From contig URFI01000013.1 in assembly GCA_900547085.1 (NCBI GenBank), positions 1 through 19,341 on the forward strand: 19,341 nucleotides of DNA, read 5' to 3'. Each line of letters begins with the position of its first letter. Position 1 is the first letter of the stretch. Made by a program: the position numbers and the translations under genes. The notes under the pieces were generated by a model. It did no database searches. It saw only the letters and a list, made by a program, of their open reading frames with translations, and had not been told where the DNA came from. Source of the DNA: an uncultured Prevotella sp. GTDB lineage: Bacteria > Bacteroidota > Bacteroidia > Bacteroidales > Bacteroidaceae. This document shows, piece after piece, positions 7,263 to 13,661 of the stretch.

Positions 7263-8012
7263 TTATTTAAACCCAAAGATGTCTTTCAGTTTCTGCCAAA
7301 AGCCAGAGCGTTCTACCTTGTCAGCAGCCTCGTCAACAGCCTGAGAGACGTCATCGCTCTTCTCTTTTACAAACTTAGCTGCGTTTTGCACTTTCTCGTT
7401 TTCTTTCAGCTTGTCGGCAACCTCATCCGTCTTTTCTTTCACAGTTTCAGTGATATCTTTTGCTTTATCTCGCAAATTTTCAACCGCGTCCTTAGTAGCT
7501 TCCTTTGTATTTTCAACGGCATCTTTGACCTTCTCCTTCACATCGTCAGCCGTTTCTTTCGCTTTCTCTTTTAAGTCTTTTGCTGCTTGCTCAACTTTCT
7601 TTTCAGTTTCTTTCTTGCACTCGGTTTTGTTGTGGTCGTTCACCACTTCCTCTACCTTTTTCTTGGCATCCTGTACATGCTCGTTTTTCTCCAAGTCATC
7701 AATTCCTTTCTCAATCTTGTCCTTGGCTTTGTCAATGGCTTTGTCAGCCTTTTCTTTTGCTTCATCAGCCTTCTTGGCGATGTCGTCAGCCGCCTTTTCT
7801 ACTTTTTTGTCAGCTTTATCTTTCGTTTCATCGGCCTTCTTGGCAATATTTTCTGCTGCCTTTTCTACTTTCTTTTCAGCTTTATCTTTCGCTTCGTCAG
7901 CCTTCTTGGCAATGTTTTCAGCCGTCTTTTCTACTTTCTTTTCAACTTTATTTGCTTGTTTTTCTGCCTTATCCTTCACTTCTTCAGCAGTCTTTTTCAC
8001 TTCTTCTTTCAT
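7263..8012 (-). CDS. Lys/Glu/Ala-rich LEA/apolipoprotein-like helical repeat protein
   Basis: The 249-residue product (ATG 8012; an upstream in-frame ATG at 8048 adds 12 unlikely residues) is almost entirely K, E, A, D and V, predicted as one long amphipathic helix or coiled coil. Residues 25-90 are three near-identical 22-residue repeats of the type KKVEKAAENIAKKADE, i.e. two 11-mer (hendecad) turns each, with a degenerate fourth copy. This resembles group 3 late-embryogenesis-abundant and apolipoprotein A-like proteins, which protect proteins or membranes under drying or stress. Bacterial versions are poorly studied, so the role is inference. There is no signal peptide. The C-terminus (GFWQKLKDIFGF) is aromatic and amphipathic, possibly membrane-touching. 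It lies downstream of PPK2 on the same strand but has its own promoter box. Confidence 0.75.
   Translation of the reverse strand: MKEEVKKTAEEVKDKAEKQANKVEKKVEKTAENIAKKADEAKDKAEKKVEKAAENIAKKADETKDKADKKVEKAADDIAKKADEAKEKADKAIDKAKDKIEKGIDDLEKNEHVQDAKKKVEEVVNDHNKTECKKETEKKVEQAAKDLKEKAKETADDVKEKVKDAVENTKEATKDAVENLRDKAKDITETVKEKTDEVADKLKENEKVQNAAKFVKEKSDDVSQAVDEAADKVERSGFWQKLKDIFGFK
7743..7940 (-). repeat. Three 66-bp direct repeats inside the LEA-like gene
   Basis: Three consecutive 66-bp units encode the 22-residue repeats of the LEA-like protein. Nucleotide similarity between units is high, so the copy number may vary between strains by slippage or recombination without changing the frame. Confidence 0.75.
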
Positions 8013-8082
8013 ATTATTATGTGTTAAAGGGTGATGCCTACAAACCATCGAGGCAGTAGGACTTATATGTTAATTATCTATA

Positions 8083-8090
8083 CAAATATA
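8083..8090 (-). promoter_or_regulatory. -7 promoter box for the LEA-like gene
   Basis: The minus strand reads TATATTTG, matching TAnnTTTG, about 70 bp upstream of ATG 8012. No good TTTG -33 element is seen at the usual distance. The same octamer precedes PPK2 and fic in this window. Confidence 0.45.
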
Positions 8091-8199
8091 ATAAAAACAA
8101 ATGAATTACCAGTATATTTTTACGAATATTTATTAAAAATGTCATGAATAATTCACGATTTGCTACTTTTTCATAGGGATATCAACGTTTTGCTGGCAT

Positions 8200-9102
8200 T
8201 CAATCCTTTTTTTCAGCTTTACCCTCTTCCTCCAATAGCTTGCGATATACCTGTAAATTTTCCGTCTCCTCTTTGGTAAGTTGCGGATAATACATCTTCA
8301 ACTTGTCCAAGTGCTGACTGATAATTTCACCGACGGCGTAACGCATAAACCATTTATGGTCAGCCGGAATGACGTACCATGGAGCATAGTCGGTAGACGT
8401 TTTGGTGAGCATCTTGCTATAAGCATCCATATAGTCGTCCCAATGTTGGCGCTCCTCAACATCACTGGCAGAAAATTTCCAATTCTTTTCTTTGTTGTTC
8501 AGTCGCTTCAGGAAACGCTCTTTTTGCTCTTCTTTCGAAACATTGAGGAAGAATTTGATCACGGTCGTACCTGTTTCCGTCAAATAACGCTCGAAGTCAT
8601 TGATGTGCTGGTATCGCTTTTCCCAAAAGTCCTCATTGACATCATCCACTTTTTTCATCCCCGGAATTTGTCCTCCGAGGATAATCTCCGGATGAACTCT
8701 TCCCACCAACACGTCTTCATAATGTGAACGGTTGAAGATGCCGATGCGCCCCCGTTCAGGTACATTCTTTTGGATGCGCCACAGATAGCCGTGGTCAAGT
8801 TCGACAGCCGAGGGCTGTTTGAACGAAAACACCTGACATCCCTGCGGGTTGATGCCCGACATAACGTGTTTAATCGTACCGTCTTTTCCCGCTGCATCCA
8901 TGGCCTGAAAGATAATTAGCACAGCATGCCGGTTATGTGCATAAAGCATGTTTTGCAAAGCCGCCATCGTCTTGACGTTTTCTTTCAATAGTTTTTTACC
9001 CTCTTTCTTGTTCAGGTCTGCCGTGTAGTTCGTGTCGAAATCCGACACCTTGTGTTTCTTCCCTGGTTCGGCAGTTAGTTTTTTCAATAAACCTTTGTCC
9101 AT
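8200..9102 (-). CDS. Class III PPK2-family polyphosphate kinase (polyphosphate:nucleotide phosphotransferase)
   Basis: PPK2 enzymes transfer phosphate between polyphosphate and nucleotides; class III members can phosphorylate AMP as well as ADP. The 300-residue single-domain protein has the Walker A loop MDAAGKDGT at about residues 68-76, the following HVMSGINPQG, the Walker B region IGIFNRSHYEDVLVGRVHPE at about 120-139, and the basic lid KRLNNKEKNWKFS near 199-211. The end YYPQLTKEE with a helical tail is also typical of the single-domain subgroup. ATG 9102 gives a family-like N-terminus (MDKGLLKKL); the frame extends upstream to 9213 without family resemblance, across a promoter box. The neighbouring LEA-like gene suggests a stress-survival context (inference). 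The subclass is assigned from remembered family features. Confidence 0.9.
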   Translation of the reverse strand: MDKGLLKKLTAEPGKKHKVSDFDTNYTADLNKKEGKKLLKENVKTMAALQNMLYAHNRHAVLIIFQAMDAAGKDGTIKHVMSGINPQGCQVFSFKQPSAVELDHGYLWRIQKNVPERGRIGIFNRSHYEDVLVGRVHPEIILGGQIPGMKKVDDVNEDFWEKRYQHINDFERYLTETGTTVIKFFLNVSKEEQKERFLKRLNNKEKNWKFSASDVEERQHWDDYMDAYSKMLTKTSTDYAPWYVIPADHKWFMRYAVGEIISQHLDKLKMYYPQLTKEETENLQVYRKLLEEEGKAEKKD

Positions 9103-9210
9103 GGTGTTTTGAATTTTTAGTGTTAGTGTTATGACGATTCTATTACATGAAATATTTAGTAATGCCTTAACAAGAATGTTTAGTTTAGTCTTGTTCTTAC
9201 TTCTTCTCCT

Positions 9211-9218
9211 CAAATATA
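9211..9218 (-). promoter_or_regulatory. -7 promoter box for PPK2
   Basis: TATATTTG on the minus strand, about 110 bp upstream of ATG 9102. The leader contains a 7-bp inverted repeat (AACAAGA at 9169-9175 with TCTTGTT at 9189-9195). Confidence 0.45.
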
Positions 9219-9313
9219 TAATGTATTGATTATCGATAGCTTACGATTGTGCAATGCAAAGAAGTTTCCTCAATTGGAGTAGTACTGATTAGTAAATATC
9301 TTGGATGTTATCT

Positions 9314-10150
9314 CTATTTAAATTTAATTTTAGTTTTAAGTTCGCTTTCTTCGCAAATTGCCTTCGGAGCATATTCCTTTAAAAGGCTATCTACTATTAT
9401 CTTATGGCTTTCATTAGCAGATGGAGATAACCTAACTTCTAAACTATTGAATATATCATCTTTCAAATGCATGTCATAAGATGTTAAGTCATCAAACCTA
9501 TTGTTTATGTATCCACTTGAATGGGTTTCCATAGTAGAGTCTTTTAAATATTCAAAAATATCAATAGGATGCTTATAAATAATAAATCTTGATTCTTCTT
9601 CAAATGCCCACCGTTCATGTTTATATTGCCCAATATTTGAAAGATTAATGCTTTCAATGTGTTTTTGAGTGATGGAAGCAGACTCTTCAATATAAGGCTT
9701 AATATCCTCTACATAATGCATAGGAAAATAGAAACTCTTTGTGGTTGTGGGGGGAATCATCACGCACCCATCGTTTAAACAATCACTAAAGGGGATCTTA
9801 AATTTCCCCGCTGAACCATTACCATGAACTGGTATATTTAAAGAATTGTTCTCTCGGCAATGTTCGACCGTCCACTCATAATCTTTGAACATATCTTTCT
9901 CTAAAGCTATTCTAACCCCCATACTATCTTTGCCGTATATTCTCCATAGTGGAATTGCCTCTTTTGGATTTTCAGTCCAACACGACACATAAGCAAGTTT
10001 GCCAACATCTATGTCACATGAAGTAATATGTCCTTCCTCCAAGTCATTAAGAGTATCTAATCGGCTAAATCGTATAGTCTTATTTTTTAGAATTAAGGCT
10101 AATGTTTCTATTGTTGTGTAATGATAAATCTTCCCCATAATTTTAATCAT
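9314..10150 (-). CDS. DUF2971 domain-containing protein
   Basis: The 278-residue soluble protein opens with IYHYTTIETLALILKNKTIRFSRLDTLNDLEEG, the hallmark start of DUF2971 (YHYT, then a hydrophobic helix, then lNDxxE). An inner segment SCWTENPKEAIPLWRIYG and a later ERWAFEEESRFIIY also fit the family. DUF2971 has no settled biochemical role, but its genes are frequent in phage-defence and other accessory islands (from memory). ATG 10150 is the longest start; ATG 10138 (MGKIYHYT) is equally plausible and neither has a Shine-Dalgarno site. The gene is clearly richer in A+T than PPK2 and rpoC. No promoter box is seen in the 136-bp gap from the EVE-nuclease gene, so it may be read from that unit, although it lies outside the flanking direct repeats. 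Confidence 0.8.
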   Translation of the reverse strand: MIKIMGKIYHYTTIETLALILKNKTIRFSRLDTLNDLEEGHITSCDIDVGKLAYVSCWTENPKEAIPLWRIYGKDSMGVRIALEKDMFKDYEWTVEHCRENNSLNIPVHGNGSAGKFKIPFSDCLNDGCVMIPPTTTKSFYFPMHYVEDIKPYIEESASITQKHIESINLSNIGQYKHERWAFEEESRFIIYKHPIDIFEYLKDSTMETHSSGYINNRFDDLTSYDMHLKDDIFNSLEVRLSPSANESHKIIVDSLLKEYAPKAICEESELKTKIKFK

Positions 10151-10200
10151 TAGTTTATTGTAATCTTATTCTAATGCCTTTCTATAAGCTTTTCGTTTAT

Positions 10201-10283
10201 ATCAGATTAGCCACTTTGGATTTTGTCTATCTTCTGCTTGCTTTATGCTGGCATTGACTGGGTGTTGTGCATCTAACGCTGAA
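10201..10283. repeat. Left copy of a direct repeat of about 83 bp flanking the accessory module
   Basis: This segment matches 14702-14784 in the same orientation, with roughly 85% identity by eye and two small compensating gaps. A 25-bp core at 10229-10253 is identical to 14729-14753, exactly 4500 bp away. The copy ends 3 bp before the stop codon of the EVE-nuclease gene. Flanking sequences on both sides differ between the copies. Confidence 0.85.
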
Positions 10284-10286
10284 TAG

Positions 10287-11852
10287 TTATATATCACCGC
10301 ATTCCTCTTTTATGACTTCAGCTCCAATCAATTGATTTAACTTCGCACCAATGATTCCATCCGAATAGATGGCTTGCCAATGGTTATCAAACAATGGTCT
10401 TTCAATGTTACAACTACCAGAAGAATCAAGAGCATAAATCACAAGCCGTTCCTTGTCGCAAATTCCCATTAGCGTGGAACGCAGCAAGCGTGCGTATGAC
10501 AGTGCTTGGCGAAAGGCTTTCTGCTCTTCAACCATGGAGGACATATCCAGTTTAGCTTCAATCACTAAAGGTGCACTTTCAAAGTGGGTGGCACCTTGTG
10601 GAAAAAATACGAAATCAGGTATCGCTTTTTCTTTTCTTCCAGCTTTTAATTGAAGTTGTCTCGTCCAGTCAGAATCTTTGTAACCTATTCGCTTCAGTAT
10701 AGGAATGAGTATATTTTCTTCTACATCCCTTTCAAGTTTGATTTCTCCGAAATCAACAGCCTCACCAATAAACAGTGGAGGGTAATCAGTCGCATTTCCA
10801 CCCTTTCTTTCTGCTAACTTCAATAACTCGGAATAATCTTTGGCAGATAGCTCAATACCATTTACCCCCTGCAAATTTCGCCGTACAATAGGTAATTGTG
10901 AAAAGTAAGGATCATCTTTTAAATCCGAAAAACTAATTTCGGGAAGTCTAACACCGTCACGAACAGTAGTGCGGCAATGATAATAATCAAATGGATTGAA
11001 AATACCAGTTGACGCAGCTCTCCATATTGAATGAAGGTAGCTTCGTGGAGAAGTGCAATATACGATGACCAAATCCCCCTTACGAGTTCTTTCGTTACAG
11101 GCCCAAATAGAGGTTTCTGTATCTTGTTGTTTGCCTAAAGAGTCAAGATAATTGAAGTCATTTTTAACTGAAGCACCTGTTAACCATACGTTGGTGGGCT
11201 GGGGTAATTCGTCATCAACATGACTGTTGTCATCTAATAGAACTCTTGCCCCATAATCATATAGACAAGCGCAAAACTCTGCATCCGTCAATTCATTTTC
11301 TTGTTGAAATTCATTCAGCACACCACATAAATCATAGTAATACATCAAGAACTCTTTGTAATTCTTTGTATGAGGGATTGGTGGCACTTCTATTCCAAGC
11401 GCATCACAACTTCTTTGGATAATATCAAAGCGTCGCGGAAGGAGGATGGGTTTGAAATAAGAGTCGCAATAATACAAATACATGGACAGTACATTCAGAG
11501 TTGCTGCTTTCTGTCGGAATTTATCCGCAGGAATAAAATAGCGGTCTTCTGACCAAATTACATTTTCTCCCTGTAGGTAGAATTCTTTCAGATCATAAGT
11601 TTCAATAAAAGCCTCAAAACTCTTACGGCTGAAAGACTCTCCGTTTAAGAGATGACGGTCTGCCATGTTTACATCGTATATCAACAAGCCATCACCAAAT
11701 TGTTGTGGATTAATGTCTTTGTCCCAATTCTTCAGAAATTCTGCAATACGTTCAGCAGCCTGATAAGCATCGTCAGGTTCGGGATCAAACAGATCTATAC
11801 TCTTCTTCCCATCGGCCGATTGTTTATAGTAATTCCATAAGGTCTTATTCAT
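10287..11852 (-). CDS. EVE/PUA-like domain fused to a PD-(D/E)XK (HsdR-N-like) nuclease domain; predicted modification-sensing restriction factor
   Basis: The 521-residue protein has three parts. Residues 1-215 are unfamiliar, with no motif I can name. Residues about 220-345 look like an EVE/PUA-type module: NVWLTGASVK, then IWACNERTRKGDLVIVYCT, IWRAASTGIF, and LPIVRRNLQGVNGIELSAKDY. EVE domains bind modified bases. Residues about 372-475 look like the N-terminal nuclease domain of type I HsdR: acidic ERDVEEN helix, IPDFVFF (D413), VIEAKLD (E432, K434) and a later Gln in FRQALSYARLL (Q449), i.e. a complete PD-(D/E)XK set. Such fusions act as type IV-like restriction enzymes against modified phage DNA; that role here is inference. 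There is no ATPase or methyltransferase beside it. A decayed small regulator gene lies 10 nt upstream. DUF2971 follows downstream. Confidence 0.7.
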   Translation of the reverse strand: MNKTLWNYYKQSADGKKSIDLFDPEPDDAYQAAERIAEFLKNWDKDINPQQFGDGLLIYDVNMADRHLLNGESFSRKSFEAFIETYDLKEFYLQGENVIWSEDRYFIPADKFRQKAATLNVLSMYLYYCDSYFKPILLPRRFDIIQRSCDALGIEVPPIPHTKNYKEFLMYYYDLCGVLNEFQQENELTDAEFCACLYDYGARVLLDDNSHVDDELPQPTNVWLTGASVKNDFNYLDSLGKQQDTETSIWACNERTRKGDLVIVYCTSPRSYLHSIWRAASTGIFNPFDYYHCRTTVRDGVRLPEISFSDLKDDPYFSQLPIVRRNLQGVNGIELSAKDYSELLKLAERKGGNATDYPPLFIGEAVDFGEIKLERDVEENILIPILKRIGYKDSDWTRQLQLKAGRKEKAIPDFVFFPQGATHFESAPLVIEAKLDMSSMVEEQKAFRQALSYARLLRSTLMGICDKERLVIYALDSSGSCNIERPLFDNHWQAIYSDGIIGAKLNQLIGAEVIKEECGDI

Positions 11853-11862
11853 TGTCTTGATT

Positions 11863-12092
11863 TTATGATTGTTTTAGGATTATCTGCTTTCTTGCTTTTA
11901 TTGAGCCTTCGTGTTTGCTCATACCAAGAGTTGCAAGTGTCTCAATATGGTATTTAATTTTTCCTTCGGTGTATCCTATAATGATTGAGGTTTCTTCCTT
12001 GTAACAGAAAGATTCTCTCTGATGACATTGAGGAGCTGTTCTTGGATATTACTGTTGCGCAAAGCTCTTCAATTTTTCATATTCTCATCCAT
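11863..12092 (-). pseudogene. Decayed small winged-helix regulator gene upstream of the EVE-nuclease
   Basis: Reading from ATG 12092 on the minus strand gives MDENMKN, a TGA, then NIQEQLLNVIRENLSVT in the same frame. A frame change then leads to KEETSIIIGYTEGKIKYHIE and on to a TAA at 11863-11865. Stitched together it resembles a winged helix-turn-helix domain (helix-turn-helix followed by a KYH-containing recognition helix and a GSIK wing). One in-frame stop and one or more frameshifts are therefore present, so it is called a pseudogene; the family match is by eye. It has its own -7 box 7 bp before the ATG and ends 10 nt before the EVE-nuclease ATG, the position expected of an autoregulator of that gene. 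It is too broken to appear as a single open frame. Confidence 0.5.
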
Positions 12093-12099
12093 CGCAGGA

Positions 12100-12107
12100 C
12101 AAAGATA
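12100..12107 (-). promoter_or_regulatory. -7 promoter box for the regulator remnant and EVE-nuclease unit
   Basis: The minus strand reads TATCTTTG, matching TAnnTTTG, 7 bp upstream of ATG 12092. It lies directly downstream of the terminator at 12119-12142, which separates this transcription unit from the fic-dinD unit. Confidence 0.55.
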
Positions 12108-12118
12108 CAATTTATTTC

Positions 12119-12142
12119 AAAAAAAACTTGTGCTTTGCACAA
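12119..12142 (-). terminator. Rho-independent terminator of the fic-dinD unit
   Basis: On the minus strand TTGTGC-AAA-GCACAA forms a perfect 6-bp stem with a 3-nt loop (12128-12142), followed by G and then eight T residues (12119-12126). This is a classic intrinsic terminator located after the membrane-protein remnant. Confidence 0.8.
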
Positions 12143-12201
12143 TTTAAGATGTGACGAGCTTCTTTTCAATCTTAAGCCATAGCCTTTCTATTGTAACCGC
12201 T

Positions 12202-12351
12202 CTATTTTTGGCTCATCCGTTCACTGCGAACACGCTTGTCCACATAAACTTTCTTGTCGCAATGATGCTGCCAATAGAGGATAATCAACAGCAAGAAGCA
12301 AGTGATGAAAACAAAGATTCAAAAAACAATATAGCCATAAAATTTAATCAT
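12202..12351 (-). pseudogene. Small one-helix membrane protein gene interrupted by TGA at codon 11
   Basis: From ATG 12351 the frame reads MIKFYGYIVF, TGA (12321-12319), then IFVFITCFLLLIILYW and a basic tail (DKKVYVDKRVRSERMSQK) to TAG at 12204-12202. If the TGA is read as the single-base variant TGG (Trp), a coherent 49-residue protein appears: one transmembrane helix with a positively charged cytoplasmic tail. The ATG overlaps the stop of the preceding fic fragment (ATGATTAA), a typical coupled-gene junction. I do not recognise the family. Without the Trp assumption the gene is broken. An ordinary terminator follows about 60 nt downstream. Confidence 0.45.
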
Positions 12352-12520
12352 TTTGTTCGTAACAATATGAATAATCAATACCTTTCATAAACATTTCTCG
12401 ATCATCAATCTTGGTGGTGAGGGCAGGTTGTACCAAGGCTTTAATGTGCGTGCTGTCTGCAACACTCTCACGCATGGCATTGAGATAATCGTTTTTGTCT
12501 ATTTGGCTCCAATCCACACA
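12344..12520 (-). repeat. 177-bp direct repeat, copy 2 (fic 3' end)
   Basis: Aligned without gaps to 13485-13661 (offset exactly 1141 bp) there are 9 differences in 177 positions by eye (about 95% identity). All 9 fall in 12344-12443; the 77 bp next to the break point (12444-12520) are identical. Similarity ends abruptly at 12520/13661 and at the stop codon. Confidence 0.92.
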
Positions 12521-12553
12521 GTCACGATAAGTTGAAGGATAAATGTTGTTCAT
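12344..12553 (-). pseudogene. Truncated duplicate of the Fic C-terminus (69 codons, carries the inhibitory helix)
   Basis: From codon 12 to the end the 69-residue product repeats the last 58 residues of the full Fic protein, starting at CVDWSQIDKNDYLNAMRE and ending SYCYEQND. The first 11 residues (MNNIYPSTYRD) are unrelated. It lacks the catalytic HxFx(D/E)GNGR loop, so it cannot transfer AMP, but keeps the C-terminal helix with the inhibitory glutamate motif (SxxxE). Its ATG lies 3 nt after the dinD stop, so it could be translated by coupling. Relative to full-length fic there are few amino-acid changes (for example N to D in TKIDDRE, Y to C in SYCYE). It may be a dead recombination scar or a small inhibitor acting in trans. 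Confidence 0.75.
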
Positions 12554-12556
12554 ATA

Positions 12557-13396
12557 TCATGATTTCTTTTTTGTTTTGTTGATCAGTGCTTTTTTCTCCT
12601 CACTCGCCAATCTCCTTTCAACCTTTTTTACATCCTCAGCGGGAGGGAGATTTTCGGGGATGATTCCTCGTTGAATCATTATTTGCCGAACTGCTTTATT
12701 GTTCTCTATATGTTCTTTGCTGATTTGACCCTCTCCGTATAAATCTTTTTGTTGCACATTGACATTTGTCATTTCTGCTGCAAAATCCTTCGCCTTGATA
12801 CTTATTGTGGGCAAAAAGTCGGCTATTGGTCTGCTCACTGGTACTCCCATCTTTCTTTTCATTTGTGCCGTATTCAAACGAAACAGAGCCTGATCTCCTT
12901 TAGAGCGAATTGTGGCAAAACCTTTATTGTCGATACCTCTTTCATAGAGTACTCCAGAAAGATGCTTTTCTGTTTCTTGTAGTTTTGTACGAGCTTTGTT
13001 GCGTTCAATCTCCAGTAATCTTTGTTCTATTAGCTCGGTTTTACGTGTTTGTATGGCAAAATAGGTTTGTGCAAAAGCAATTTGTTCCTTACGTGGGTCT
13101 CCATTTTGTGCAATGAGATAACAGGCGTATCGAGTTAATAGCATGTCGTTGATTTCTCTTTCTGACCCAGAACCGAGATTAACCATTTTCTTGACGTCAG
13201 GAAAATGGTCGGATATCTGTTGTCCTGCTTTGTCGCAGGCTGTTTTAGCTTTGTCTATGACTTTAGAAAAATTCTCCCACTTGGAATAGCCTAACAGAGT
13301 TTGGAGTTCACGTGCGCTCCAACACTCCACTCCTTCTAATTCCGCAGCTGCGGCTTCAAAATCGTTGTAGAGTTCTTGAATTACTTCTTTTTTCAT
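12557..13396 (-). CDS. dinD: DinD-like DNA-damage-inducible protein
   Basis: The 279-residue protein resembles E. coli DinD in length and throughout its sequence: an N-terminal Bro-N-like part (ECWSARELQTLLGYSKWENF, DKAKTACDKAGQQISDHF), the conserved core LLTRYACYLIAQNGDPRKEQ and FAQTYFAIQTRKTELIEQ, and a C-terminal VRQIMIQRGIIPENLP. E. coli DinD is SOS-induced and inhibits RecA-mediated strand exchange. Whether this copy does so is unknown; in accessory islands DinD-like proteins often travel with toxin-like genes. It is 88 nt downstream of fic with no promoter box between, so it is probably co-transcribed; a purine-rich AAGGAGGAGAGAAGG lies about 40 nt before the ATG, too far to be an ordinary ribosome site. 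The fic fragment follows after 3 nt. The name rests on similarity recalled from memory. Confidence 0.85.
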   Translation of the reverse strand: MKKEVIQELYNDFEAAAAELEGVECWSARELQTLLGYSKWENFSKVIDKAKTACDKAGQQISDHFPDVKKMVNLGSGSEREINDMLLTRYACYLIAQNGDPRKEQIAFAQTYFAIQTRKTELIEQRLLEIERNKARTKLQETEKHLSGVLYERGIDNKGFATIRSKGDQALFRLNTAQMKRKMGVPVSRPIADFLPTISIKAKDFAAEMTNVNVQQKDLYGEGQISKEHIENNKAVRQIMIQRGIIPENLPPAEDVKKVERRLASEEKKALINKTKKKS

Positions 13397-13484
13397 ATAT
13401 AGTTGTTTGTATTTTTATTTTACCTTCTCTCCTCCTTATATGTAATAGCTCAATGCCTTAGCAGATTACTTCTCATTCTATTGA

Positions 13485-13661
13485 TTAATCGTTCTGTTCA
13501 TAATAATATGAATAATCAATACCCTTCATAAACATTTCTCGATCATTGATCTTGGTGGTGAGTGCAGGTTGTACCAAGGCTTTGATGTGCGTGCTGTCTG
13601 CAACACTCTCACGCATGGCATTGAGATAATCGTTTTTGTCTATTTGGCTCCAATCCACACA
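13485..13661 (-). repeat. 177-bp direct repeat, copy 1 (3' end of intact fic)
   Basis: This is the 3' end of the full fic gene, duplicated at 12344-12520. The two copies bracket dinD in direct orientation 1141 bp apart. Recombination between them would remove dinD and leave one intact fic gene joined to the small membrane-protein remnant. Confidence 0.92.

Noticed and set aside
7743..7940. 66-bp repeats as a CRISPR or mobile repeat
   Set aside because: They are contiguous, in frame and encode the helical repeats of the LEA-like protein.
7411..8059. Long open frames on the plus strand opposite the LEA-like gene (up to 207 codons, rich in S, F, L)
   Set aside because: They are mirror images of the repetitive K/E/A-rich gene; skewed codon content keeps the opposite strand open. 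The composition is not protein-like for a real gene.
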